From an uncultured Collinsella sp. (lineage in GTDB: Bacteria > Actinomycetota > Coriobacteriia > Coriobacteriales > Coriobacteriaceae): 33,698 nt of DNA. The stretch is taken from NCBI GenBank assembly GCA_905209455.1, contig CAJLTA010000023.1:1-33698 (forward strand), given 5' to 3'. The notes under the pieces were generated by a model. It was not told the DNA's origin, did no database searches, and saw only the letters and a list, made by a program, of their open reading frames with translations. Below are positions 13,790 through 20,956 of this stretch, in pieces. Positions within the stretch are counted from its first letter, which is position 1. Each line of letters opens with the position of its first letter. The translations under genes and the position numbers were made by a program.

Positions 13790-15319
13790 CTAATCAAGTT
13801 TGGTACCTGGCACCTGCACGGCTTTCCCGAGCAACGCTTTGAGCTCGTTCAAAATCGAAACGGGCTGACGGTCGACGCCGTCCAGATGGAGCGTGGCCAC
13901 GCGAATGGGCGGCTGATATTCAAATGGGCCAAAGAGCACGGGCGAACCCAGGAACCGCTCGATCTCCTCTGCAATCGCATCGGTTTCTTCGGGATCAAAG
14001 TCGTCGAAAAGAGCCACGAACATCGGCCCCGTCGAGCGGAACATACGACCCTTACCGCGCGAACATTCCACCAGACAGGCGGCACATTCTGCCAAAACGC
14101 GGTCGCCCGCATCAAAGCCAAAGCGGGCATTGACCTGAGCGATATCGTCGATTTTGATGGCGATCAAACCAGCCTTGCGCGCCACGCGACGCATTTCGCC
14201 AATGGCGTTGACCAGGGCATGAATATCGCCCAAGCCGGTCACGGAATCGGTCGTATCTGCCAAGCTTCGGTTGATGATAATGCCCACATACATGCCGGGC
14301 TCGGTATCGGTGCCGTCCAAGCGGTAGCCCGTGCAGTCGCAAAGCACGTATTTTCCGGTGGCGTCCATTACGCGATACTGCATGTAGTGGAAGTGCCACG
14401 TGCCGTTTATCACCATGTCGAGCTCGGCGCGTACGTTGTCGCGGTCCTCGGGGTGAACGCGGGCAAGCCACATGTCGAGTGAGTTAAAAGGGTGCTGGGA
14501 GGGCAGGTCAAAATCGCGCACGGCGTTAACCGACCATTGCGATTCTCCCGTATCGAGATTGAGGATAAACGGATAGCGCGTCTCGGAGCTCATGGAGATC
14601 GCTTGGAACACCCGGTCGTTGCAGGGAAGCTGATCGACGATTGGGCGTTGCGGCGCGTCATCGTCTTTCGGTTGCTGCACACGATGCATAAGCTTATAGC
14701 GATACATCTTGCGATCGGCATCCATCGTCATCTGGCGACGCGTGTCGCCAGCAAGTGGATCGACGCGCGAGCAGCCAAAGCTAAAGCTGCCGATCATGGG
14801 CGCCTTGCCACCTGAGCTCGCCTCGATCAGCCTGGTACGTACCTGCTCCAAGCGCTGCTCGAGTTCAATCTCGTTTGCGGAGAGCGAGATAAGCACAAAC
14901 TCGTCTCCACCGATACGGAACAGCATTTCATCGTGCTCCATGGTTTCGGAGAGCGTGCGGCAGATGCTCAGAATATAGCGATTGCCTTCGGCGTGGCCAA
15001 ACCTATCATTGCAATGCTTGAGATGGTCGATGTCAATATAGGCGCAGGTGAAGGGGTCGCCTTTGCGCCAGAGTTGCTCGACGTGACGGTCGAATCCGTT
15101 GCGGTTGCCCAAGTTGGTGAGCGGATCGATATAGGCGTTGCGCTCAAGCAGCTGGCGCTCTTGTTGCAGGATGGCATGCGTCTTTTGCAGTTGCTCGCCA
15201 ACGGCGCGTAGCTCAGCAGGCAGCGCGGCAACATCGAGTTCGGCGGTCGAGACGCCGTTCGCAAGTCGCTGAAGATAGGCAATAATCGATTGCTCGCCCA
15301 GGCGATATGACTCGTTCAT
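13790..15319 (-). CDS. diguanylate cyclase: GGDEF - PAS - degenerate GGDEF
   Basis: The 509-residue protein appears soluble, with no transmembrane segment. A coiled-coil-like N-terminal stretch (about residues 30-60) leads to a complete GGDEF domain with DPLTNLGNRNGFD and the active-site loop FRIGGDEF (GGDEF at 137-141), so c-di-GMP synthesis is expected. A PAS_3-like domain (about 215-340, with WSVNAVRDF and RVHPEDRDNVRAEL) follows. The last domain (about 345-509) resembles a second GGDEF (VTGLGDIHALVNAI, FGFDAGDRVL), but its active-site loop reads RSTGPMFVAL and cannot be catalytic. The ATG at 15319 follows AAGGAGG at about nine bases. A decayed EAL phosphodiesterase lies upstream on the same strand, and a 13-bp hairpin sits in between. 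Confidence 0.88.
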   Translation of the reverse strand: MNESYRLGEQSIIAYLQRLANGVSTAELDVAALPAELRAVGEQLQKTHAILQQERQLLERNAYIDPLTNLGNRNGFDRHVEQLWRKGDPFTCAYIDIDHLKHCNDRFGHAEGNRYILSICRTLSETMEHDEMLFRIGGDEFVLISLSANEIELEQRLEQVRTRLIEASSGGKAPMIGSFSFGCSRVDPLAGDTRRQMTMDADRKMYRYKLMHRVQQPKDDDAPQRPIVDQLPCNDRVFQAISMSSETRYPFILNLDTGESQWSVNAVRDFDLPSQHPFNSLDMWLARVHPEDRDNVRAELDMVINGTWHFHYMQYRVMDATGKYVLCDCTGYRLDGTDTEPGMYVGIIINRSLADTTDSVTGLGDIHALVNAIGEMRRVARKAGLIAIKIDDIAQVNARFGFDAGDRVLAECAACLVECSRGKGRMFRSTGPMFVALFDDFDPEETDAIAEEIERFLGSPVLFGPFEYQPPIRVATLHLDGVDRQPVSILNELKALLGKAVQVPGTKLD

Positions 15320-15357
15320 GATGGATAACCTCCTTGGGCGGAACAACGGTTTGTATC

Positions 15358-15388
15358 ATATCCCCAATTCGGTTTGAATTGGGGATAT
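15358..15388. promoter_or_regulatory. perfect 13-bp inverted repeat upstream of the cyclase gene
   Basis: ATATCCCCAATTC (15358-15370) and GAATTGGGGATAT (15376-15388) flank a five-base loop. No T-run follows on either strand. A further direct ATATCCCC lies at 15409-15416. Either an operator for the cyclase or a hairpin in its 5' leader. Confidence 0.5.
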
Positions 15389-15446
15389 AAGTTAGCTAAT
15401 GGAGACAAATATCCCCTTCGACGGTGGCGTTTTGCGCGCGAGCGTA

Positions 15447-15743
15447 TCAGTTGTTATTGCCACCATCGAGCAATGCCTCAAAATCCTTCGCCGGCATGGG
15501 GCGGTAGCAGAGGAAGCCCTGAGCGTAGCGGGCGCCCATTTGTCGTAGCATGTTCGCCTGCTCATTTGTCTCGACGCCTTCGACCACGACGGGCAGATGG
15601 AGCGACTGCGCCATTTCGAGCATCGATGAAATGATTTGCGTGCTGCGGCCTTGATCGCGGTCGGTGGGCACAATCTGCCAAATGTGCTTGTCGAGCGTCA
15701 CCATAAAGCCGCTTTCCTCGAGTGCGGGGATATGGGTGCACAT
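15447..15743 (-). pseudogene. remnant of an EAL-domain c-di-GMP phosphodiesterase
   Basis: The open frame encodes the C-terminal part of an EAL domain: LPVVVEGVETNEQ (the conserved EGVET block), a QGFLCYRPMP block and a final FEALL. Upstream it reads ALEESGFMVTLD and then directly KHIWQIV. In a normal EAL domain the LD of the first segment is followed by DFGxGYSSL and about 20 more residues before the next xxLD and its K/R; that stretch is missing. The N-terminal half of the domain, including the EAL motif itself, is also absent and no ribosome binding site precedes the frame. The catalytic Asp pair and Glu are lost, so the product, if any, is inactive. It sits directly upstream of the cyclase gene. 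Confidence 0.75.
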
Positions 15744-15871
15744 GCTGTGGGCGGCTATTATTCGACAGGCGGTAGCGCGACGATGCGATGTTCGATAAAA
15801 ATGCGACTGGGACGATATATGTTGACGGGTATACTTGTCCCGGTTTAAAACGCAGGAACGGAGATGGTCGC

Positions 15872-16741
15872 ATGGCACAGTCAAATATGACGCGCACGGT
15901 GGGGCTGGCGCTCGAGGGAGGCGGCTACCGCGGTATGTATACGGCGGGCGTGCTCGACGTTTGGATGGAGCACGGTTTGACCTGCGACCATATGGTGGGC
16001 GTCTCGGCGGGCGCGGCATTTGGCTACAACTTTAAATCGCGCCAGATCGGCCGCGCCATTCGCTATAACAAGGCCTATTGCGCCGACAAGCGCTATGCGA
16101 GCGTGACCAGCTGGCTGCGAACCGGCGATATGTTCAATGCCGACTTTGCTTATCACGAGGTGCCTATCGAGCGCGATCCCATCGACTTGGAGGCGTATCG
16201 CGCCTGCCCCATGCGATTTACGTGCGTGTGTACCGATATCGAGACGGGCAAGGCCGTCTACCACGACCTGCCGTATGGCGACGAGCGCGATATCGAGTGG
16301 ATCCGGGCGTCGTCGGCAATTCCCGTGGCGACGCGTCCTGTCGCCATTGAGGGCCGCAAGTACCTGGATGGCGGCGTGGCTGATTCTATTCCCAGTGCAT
16401 GGCTGTTTGCTCAGGGGTATGACCGCAATATCGTGGTGCTCACGCAGCCGGCGGGCTTTGTGAAGCGGCCCAACAGCGTGATGCCTATGCTGCGTCGCGT
16501 GTTCCGTCACTATCCGGAGTTTGTCGCAGCGCTTGAGCATCGGCATGAGGTCTACAATGCCACGCTCGATGATTTGGCACGTCGTGAGGCCGCCGGCGAT
16601 ATCTTTGTGGTGCGTCCGAGCGAATCGGTGAAAGTGCCGTCGCTGTGCCGCGAGCCCGATGAGCTCGAGCGCATCTATCAGATTGGTCGTCGCGATGCTG
16701 AGGCGACCTTGCCGGCACTGGAGACATATCTGGCAGGGTAG
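15872..16741 (+). CDS. patatin-like phospholipase
   Basis: The 289-residue protein has the patatin catalytic architecture: oxyanion loop EGGGYRG (residues 15-21), nucleophile elbow GVSAG (43-47, Ser45) and the catalytic-Asp motif DGG (166-168). There is no signal peptide, so a cytoplasmic lipid hydrolase of the YjjU/RssA-like type is expected (acyl-ester hydrolysis; substrate unknown). The ATG at 15872 has GGAG at eight bases and gives the normal length; the longer upstream frame has no support. A TATACT at 15830-15835 is a good -10 candidate. The gene converges on the thiamine operon and shares a 14-bp stem terminator with it. Confidence 0.88.
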   Translation: MAQSNMTRTVGLALEGGGYRGMYTAGVLDVWMEHGLTCDHMVGVSAGAAFGYNFKSRQIGRAIRYNKAYCADKRYASVTSWLRTGDMFNADFAYHEVPIERDPIDLEAYRACPMRFTCVCTDIETGKAVYHDLPYGDERDIEWIRASSAIPVATRPVAIEGRKYLDGGVADSIPSAWLFAQGYDRNIVVLTQPAGFVKRPNSVMPMLRRVFRHYPEFVAALEHRHEVYNATLDDLARREAAGDIFVVRPSESVKVPSLCREPDELERIYQIGRRDAEATLPALETYLAG

Positions 16742-16763
16742 AGGCCGCTGCCGCCATCTCGGC

Positions 16764-16809
16764 GGAAAGCGCATCCCGGAATGGAGGTCCAAACTGGGAT
16801 GCGCTTTCC
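16764..16809. terminator. bidirectional hairpin terminator between patatin and thiE genes
   Basis: GGAAAGCGCATCCC and GGGATGCGCTTTCC form a perfect 14-bp stem with an 18-base loop. T-runs are short (TTTCC), so it works only as a moderate intrinsic terminator. It sits between convergent genes. Confidence 0.7.
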
Positions 16810-16853
16810 ATTGCTGAAGATGTGAGGCTGCGGATCAGCTGCTCGGCTTATGC

Positions 16854-17549
16854 CTATGCCTGCTGCCAAGTGTCGACGAGCTCCTTGGCCGCGGCGTAGG
16901 GGTCATCGGCGCTGCAGACGGCACTCACCACAAAGAAGCCGTCGACGCCGGTGGCCTTGAGCTGCGGCAGGTCGGCCGTCTTGACGCCGCCGCCCACCAC
17001 GATGGGCACGGGGCTTGCCGCGTGGAGTGCGGCCAGGTCCTCAAAGCTCTTGGTGATGATAGAGCCGTCGGCCGCGCGTCCGCAGTCGCGCTTGGTCTCG
17101 GTCTCGTGGAGCGGGCCGATGCCCAGGTAGTCGACCAGGCTCATGTCGGCGGTCTTGACGTACTCGAGCATCTCCTCGCAACGGGCCGAAAGGCCCACAA
17201 TGGCATCGGGGCCCAGCAGCTTGCGGCAGACCTCGACGGGAATGTCGCTCTGGCCTACGTGCACGCCGTCGACGGCAATGCCCTGCTCGCGCGCGGCGAG
17301 TACACAGTCCAGACGGTCGTCGATTAACAGGGCGACCTGACCGGTCTTGCCAGCCTGTGCGATTGCCTGCGCGGCGTCGCCGGTCAGTGCAATGATCTCG
17401 CGGGCGCTTGCCACCTTGGAGCGCACCTGGATACAGGTAAAGCCTGCGTCGAGCGCCTGGGCCACCACATCGCCCACGGGGCGCCCGAGGGTGTTTTCGG
17501 GGCCGAGTACCAGATAGGCCGAGATATCAAGGTTGTCGCGGATGCTCAT
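16854..17549 (-). CDS. thiE: thiamine-phosphate synthase ThiE
   Basis: The 231-residue protein is a TIM-barrel thiamine-phosphate synthase, joining HMP-PP and HET-P to form thiamine phosphate. Visible family features are the N-terminal GFTCIQVRSK, the substrate loop LLIDDRLD, the VDGVHVGQSD segment (HMP-PP/Mg site), the GIGPLHETETK loop and the phosphate-binding VVGGGVKTAD. Length is slightly above the usual 210-220. The ATG at 17549 overlaps the upstream stop as ATGA, implying translational coupling. It is the last gene of the TPP-riboswitch operon. No thiD kinase is present in the window, so HMP phosphorylation must come from elsewhere. Confidence 0.93.
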   Translation of the reverse strand: MSIRDNLDISAYLVLGPENTLGRPVGDVVAQALDAGFTCIQVRSKVASAREIIALTGDAAQAIAQAGKTGQVALLIDDRLDCVLAAREQGIAVDGVHVGQSDIPVEVCRKLLGPDAIVGLSARCEEMLEYVKTADMSLVDYLGIGPLHETETKRDCGRAADGSIITKSFEDLAALHAASPVPIVVGGGVKTADLPQLKATGVDGFFVVSAVCSADDPYAAAKELVDTWQQA

Positions 17550-17887
17550 CGTGCTTCCTCCTGCTTCTTGATCTGTGCTTCCATGCGCTCGAGCTTGCCG
17601 GTCATGGTGTCGGTAAATCCGGGCCGAATATCGGCTTTGAGCACGACTTCGGTGCGGATTCCCTTGCTCGCCAACACAAAGGTTGCGTCGCGCACGACCT
17701 GCATGACCTCGTCCCAGTCGCCCTCGATCTCGGTGAACATCGAGGTGGTGCGGTTGGGAAGGCCGCTCTCGCGTATGACGCGCACGACCTCGGCGACCTC
17801 GGCGGACAGCTCGTCGCCGGTGCCGCACGGGGCGATGGCCACGGCGATGAGCGTGTTCATTCCGGCATTGGTTGCGGGCTCGGACAT
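17546..17887 (-). CDS. MTH1187/YkoF-type thiamine-binding protein
   Basis: The 113-residue protein matches the small MTH1187-type family (DUF77/Thiamine_BP), ferredoxin-like proteins that bind thiamine or thiamine precursors. Conserved blocks are VAIAPCGTGDELSAEVAEVV, TTSMFTEIEGDWDEVMQVV and the KADIRPG segment. It sits between thiM and thiE. Its ATG has GAGGAGG within the end of thiM, three bases downstream of that stop codon, and its own end overlaps the thiE start by four bases. The operon context supports a role in thiamine or precursor handling, but the direct ligand is not known. Confidence 0.88.
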   Translation of the reverse strand: MSEPATNAGMNTLIAVAIAPCGTGDELSAEVAEVVRVIRESGLPNRTTSMFTEIEGDWDEVMQVVRDATFVLASKGIRTEVVLKADIRPGFTDTMTGKLERMEAQIKKQEEAR

Positions 17888-17890
17888 GGC

Positions 17891-18730
17891 TTACGCCTCC
17901 TCGAGCTCGAGCTGGTTGTTGGCGATGTCCTGGGCGCTCGCGCGGTAGAGCTCGTCGATAAAGGCGACCTTAAAGCTTGCCGGGGCGTCGGCGACAGCGG
18001 CGGCACGCGTGCCGGCAACGTTGTAGACCGCGGTGCCGCAGATGGCTGCCGTAAACGGGTCGGCGGCGCAGGCATACACGGCCAGCACGCCGCCCTGCGA
18101 GCAGCCGCAACCGGTGATCTTGGACATGAGCGGGCTGCCGCCGTGGGACTTGGCCACGGTTGTGCCATCGGTAATCAGGTCGACTTCGCCCGAGACCACA
18201 ACGGCGCCGCCGGTGTAGCGGGCGAGCGCCACGGCGGCATCGCGGGCAGCGTCTACCGTGTCGGTGGTATCGACACCGCGCACGCGGCTCAGATCGGCCG
18301 CCTCGCCCTCAAGACCCCACAGGCCGGCGAGCGCGATGATCTCGGAGGCGTTGCCGCGCACGATGGCGGGCTTGTACTGCTTGAGTTCGTTTACCAACTG
18401 GGTGCGCAGGCTACCGATGCCCAGGCCCACCGGATCGAGCACCCAGGGCTTGCCGGCGTCGTGTGCCGCCTTGGCCGCGCGGGGAATTGTCTGCTCGTAG
18501 ATGGGGAAGAGCGTGCCCATGTTGAGATAGATGGCGCCGCCGCCGGCAACGAGCGCTTCGCCCTCGTCGGGCAGATAGACCATGGCGGCCGATCCGCCCA
18601 CGGCGAGCTGTGCGTTGGCGACAAAGTCGATCGTCACCGTGTTGGTGATGGAGCCGGCCATCGGATTGGTGGCGCGAATTTCCTCTACGGCCTTGACCAT
18701 ATGTTGCTTAAGCTGTTCCGAATCAATCAC
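17891..18730 (-). CDS. thiM: hydroxyethylthiazole kinase ThiM
   Basis: The 279-residue protein is a ribokinase-like kinase that phosphorylates 4-methyl-5-(2-hydroxyethyl)thiazole for salvage. Visible features are the N-terminal TNTVTIDFVANAQLAVGGSAAM (thiazole site), WVLDPVGLGIGSLRT, VRGNASEIIAL, and the C-terminal MSKITGCGCSQGGVLAVY (catalytic and anion-hole region, with Cys in the usual position). Length fits the family (about 265-275). The GTG at 18730 is chosen because AAGGAGG precedes it by nine bases; the frame extends to 18844 into the riboswitch without a signal. First gene of the operon thiM, thiamine-binding protein, thiE, controlled by the TPP riboswitch. Confidence 0.93.
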   Translation of the reverse strand: MIDSEQLKQHMVKAVEEIRATNPMAGSITNTVTIDFVANAQLAVGGSAAMVYLPDEGEALVAGGGAIYLNMGTLFPIYEQTIPRAAKAAHDAGKPWVLDPVGLGIGSLRTQLVNELKQYKPAIVRGNASEIIALAGLWGLEGEAADLSRVRGVDTTDTVDAARDAAVALARYTGGAVVVSGEVDLITDGTTVAKSHGGSPLMSKITGCGCSQGGVLAVYACAADPFTAAICGTAVYNVAGTRAAAVADAPASFKVAFIDELYRASAQDIANNQLELEEA

Positions 18731-18756
18731 TGCACATGCCTCCTTGGCATAGAAAA

Positions 18757-18782
18757 GGGGCGCTGTGCATAGACAGCGCCCC
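18757..18782 (-). terminator. terminator of the TPP riboswitch
   Basis: On the minus strand GGGGCGCTGT and ACAGCGCCCC form a perfect 10-bp stem with a six-base loop, followed by TTTTCT. It lies between the riboswitch and thiM, in the position expected for an expression platform that stops transcription when TPP is bound. Confidence 0.9.
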
Positions 18783-18790
18783 TGTAAAGG

Positions 18791-18890
18791 CGGCATGCTC
18801 CCTACGCCAGCATTAACTGACAGGTTCAAAGGATTGGGCCCCATGCCCTCTCAGCCTTGTGGTTTGCACCGCCGGCACTCCCGCATCGAA
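18791..18890 (-). promoter_or_regulatory. TPP (THI-box) riboswitch
   Basis: Read on the minus strand, this segment contains the defining THI-box blocks: GGCTGAGAGGG (P2/J3-2 region), then CCTTTGAACCTG, then GTTAATGCTGGCGTAGGGA. The order and spacing match the TPP aptamer. It lies upstream of thiM and is followed by an intrinsic terminator, so it most likely controls transcription of thiM, the thiamine-binding gene and thiE. Confidence 0.95.
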
Positions 18891-18913
18891 TCTGTTGTTC
18901 CCTATACTAGCGC

Positions 18914-18948
18914 ACCTGCCAAAAAGGGACAGGTTTATTTTGGCAGGT
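18914..18948. repeat. GGGACAG-core palindromic repeat, copy 4
   Basis: ACCTGCCAAAA and TTTTGGCAGGT form a perfect 11-bp inverted repeat around AGGGACAGGTTTA. It differs from copy 1 at only two positions, one of them making the stem fully complementary. It lies between the divergent thiM leader and the HAD phosphatase gene, next to a likely TACAAT -10 (18952-18957) for that gene, so it may overlap its promoter. Confidence 0.8.
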
Positions 18949-18985
18949 CGTTACAATAGGTAGGACCGATACGAATGGGGGCCTT

Positions 18986-19894
18986 ATGATTAAACTTGTG
19001 CTGACCGATATGGACGATACGCTGATTCCAGCCGGGCATGACGGCGCCAGCGACTACGCCATTGAGGGTATTCATGCCATGCAGGCGGCGGGTCTGCACT
19101 TTGGGCCGGTTTCGGGTCGTCAGCCGTCCGCGATGGGCTGGATGTTCAAAAACCGTTCCGAGTGTTTTTCGACCGGTGCGTTCTGTAACGGCCAGGTGAT
19201 GTTTGTCGACGGCGAAGTAGTCGCTTCGCGCGCAATCGACAACGATGCTCTGATGCGTTTGGCTGACTATCTGGAGCAAGAGACCGACGATACATTTCTA
19301 AAAGTCTACAGCCTGGGCGATGACTTTTGGGGCAACGATGCCTATTGCGTGACGAGCAATCCCGAGCGTGTGCGTCGCGCTATGGAGTCGGGCGGCAATG
19401 CGTGGCTCAAAGGCGAAGAGGCCCCGTGTCGTCCCGTCGTCGATGGCGCGCCGGTGTTTAAGGCGAATATCTGGAGTGCCCGTTCGCGTGAGGAGCTCGC
19501 GGAGCTACGCGAGCGCGTTGCCGTTGAGGTGCCGGAACTCTCGCTTGTGTTTCCCAACAACCGAGTGCGCCTGTTCGACATCCTTCCGGATGGTTGGGAC
19601 AAGGGCTGCGCTGCGCTGGAGCTGGCGCGCGCCTTGAGCCTGACGCCCGACGAGGTGGCCGTATTTGGCGATTCCGATAACGATCTGCCCATGATCGATG
19701 CCGTTCCCAACTCCGTTGCAGTCGCCAATGCCAACGAGGCCGTCACGGCTGCCGCGCGCTGGCATATCGGCGCCGCGGTGGATGATGCGGTCGCCGGAGT
19801 CCTGCATCAGATTGCCGCCTGCGCCGCGACGGGGGAGATGCCGCCGTTTATGCGCCTGCCGGGTACTGCCGACGCGAATCTCACTAACAGCTAA
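18986..19894 (+). CDS. Cof-type HAD-superfamily phosphatase
   Basis: The 302-residue protein has the Cof/YbiV type HAD layout. Motif I is LTDMDDTL (residues 5-12) with nucleophile and acid/base Asp; motif II is the Ser of VSGRQPSA; motif III is a Lys (candidate in GWDKGCAAL); motif IV is VFGDSDNDLPMI. A C2-type cap domain lies between. It probably dephosphorylates sugar phosphates, nucleotides or cofactors such as FMN; specificity is not visible. The start ATG follows a GGGGG tract. The LysR gene starts ten bases after its stop, so the two are probably cotranscribed from a promoter with a TACAAT -10 at 18952-18957. Confidence 0.9.
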   Translation: MIKLVLTDMDDTLIPAGHDGASDYAIEGIHAMQAAGLHFGPVSGRQPSAMGWMFKNRSECFSTGAFCNGQVMFVDGEVVASRAIDNDALMRLADYLEQETDDTFLKVYSLGDDFWGNDAYCVTSNPERVRRAMESGGNAWLKGEEAPCRPVVDGAPVFKANIWSARSREELAELRERVAVEVPELSLVFPNNRVRLFDILPDGWDKGCAALELARALSLTPDEVAVFGDSDNDLPMIDAVPNSVAVANANEAVTAAARWHIGAAVDDAVAGVLHQIAACAATGEMPPFMRLPGTADANLTNS

Positions 19895-19904
19895 GGAGAC
19901 AGCC

Positions 19905-20801
19905 ATGAAGCTCCAGCAGCTCAGATATGTCGTCAAAGTTGCCGAATGCGGCAGCATTACCGAGGCCTCGCGCCGGCTCTTTGTGTCGCAGCCTTCGATT
20001 ACCGCGTCGATTCGCGATCTCGAAAACGAGATGGGTGTGCACATCTTTGAGCGCACCAACAAGGGCGTCATTGTGTCCGAGGAAGGCGAGACCTTCTTGG
20101 GCTATGCGCGCCAGGTACTCGACCAGGCCGACCTGCTCGAGGGCAAGTACAAGGGCGCATCCGAGCAGGTGCCGCACTTTAGTGTGAGCTGCCAGCATTA
20201 TTCCTTTGCCGTCAACGCGTTTGTCGACGTGATCCGCGAGTTCGATGCCGCGCGCTACGACTTTACCCTGCGCGAGGAACAGACCCACGAGATTATCGAG
20301 GATGTCGCGCACATGAAAAGCGAGCTGGGCATCCTATATCTGTCCGAGCACAACCGCGAGGTCATCGAGCGCATGCTGGTGGCCAACGAGCTCGTGTTCG
20401 AAGGACTCTTCTGCGCCACGCTGCATGTCTTCGTCTGCGCCGACCATCCGCTGGCGGACCGCTCCAGCGTGACGCTCGAGGATCTGGAAGACTACCCGTT
20501 CCTGTCCTACGAGCAGGGCAGCTACAACTCGTTTTACTATTCCGAGGAGCTGACCTCGACGTTCGAGCGTCGCAAAAATATCCGCGTGCGCGACCGTGCG
20601 ACGTTGTTCAATTTGGCCATGGGCCTCAACGGCTACACGGTATGCTCGGGCGTGATCAGCCACGAGCTCAACGGCCCCGGCATTATCTCGATTCCGCTCG
20701 ACGTGGACGAGTACATGGAGATTGGCGTCATCACGCGCAAGAACACGACGCTTACGCGCTACGGTCGGGCCTATATCGACGCGATTCGTCAGCATATCTA
20801 G
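19905..20801 (+). CDS. LysR-family transcriptional regulator
   Basis: The 298-residue protein opens with MKLQQLRYVVKVAECGSITEA, the standard LysR winged helix-turn-helix (residues 1-60, with RRLFVSQPSITASIRDLEN as the recognition region), followed by a linker helix and a periplasmic-binding-like effector domain. A long upstream frame exists but the ATG at 19905 has AAGGAG at six bases and gives the normal length. It is probably cotranscribed with the HAD gene. Downstream lies a strong LysR-type dyad and then the MetE-like gene, so activation of that gene is a reasonable guess. The coinducer is unknown. Confidence 0.92.
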   Translation: MKLQQLRYVVKVAECGSITEASRRLFVSQPSITASIRDLENEMGVHIFERTNKGVIVSEEGETFLGYARQVLDQADLLEGKYKGASEQVPHFSVSCQHYSFAVNAFVDVIREFDAARYDFTLREEQTHEIIEDVAHMKSELGILYLSEHNREVIERMLVANELVFEGLFCATLHVFVCADHPLADRSSVTLEDLEDYPFLSYEQGSYNSFYYSEELTSTFERRKNIRVRDRATLFNLAMGLNGYTVCSGVISHELNGPGIISIPLDVDEYMEIGVITRKNTTLTRYGRAYIDAIRQHI

Positions 20802-20847
20802 GCTGCTGTGCTCCGCACGGTTCAAGTCTCTTTATGACAGTCCAGAC

Positions 20848-20870
20848 TGATATAGGAAACATCTATATCA
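20848..20870. promoter_or_regulatory. LysR-type dyad upstream of the MetE-like gene
   Basis: TGATATAG and CTATATCA form a perfect 8-bp inverted repeat with a seven-base centre. Its core fits the LysR T-N11-A pattern (T at 20853, A at 20865). It lies 87 bases before the MetE-like start and 46 bases after the LysR stop, so it is a good candidate binding site for that regulator. Confidence 0.55.
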
Positions 20871-20903
20871 AACTGTTATAAACGTATATTTTACGATGGT
20901 CAT

Positions 20904-20915
20904 ATGAGCGCTCAT
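20904..20915. promoter_or_regulatory. 12-bp palindrome before the MetE-like gene
   Basis: ATGAGCGCTCAT is a perfect 12-bp palindrome, 41 bases before the start codon. It is a plausible second operator site; the protein is unknown. Confidence 0.35.
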
Positions 20916-20956
20916 ACTCTGTCCCAGTAAAGCAACCAATGCAAAGGGAGATATCT

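Noticed and set aside
18814..18836. GGTTCAAAGG sequence resembling a tRNA T-arm
   Set aside because: Read on the minus strand it is the CCTTTGAACC block of the TPP riboswitch; no cloverleaf can be drawn.
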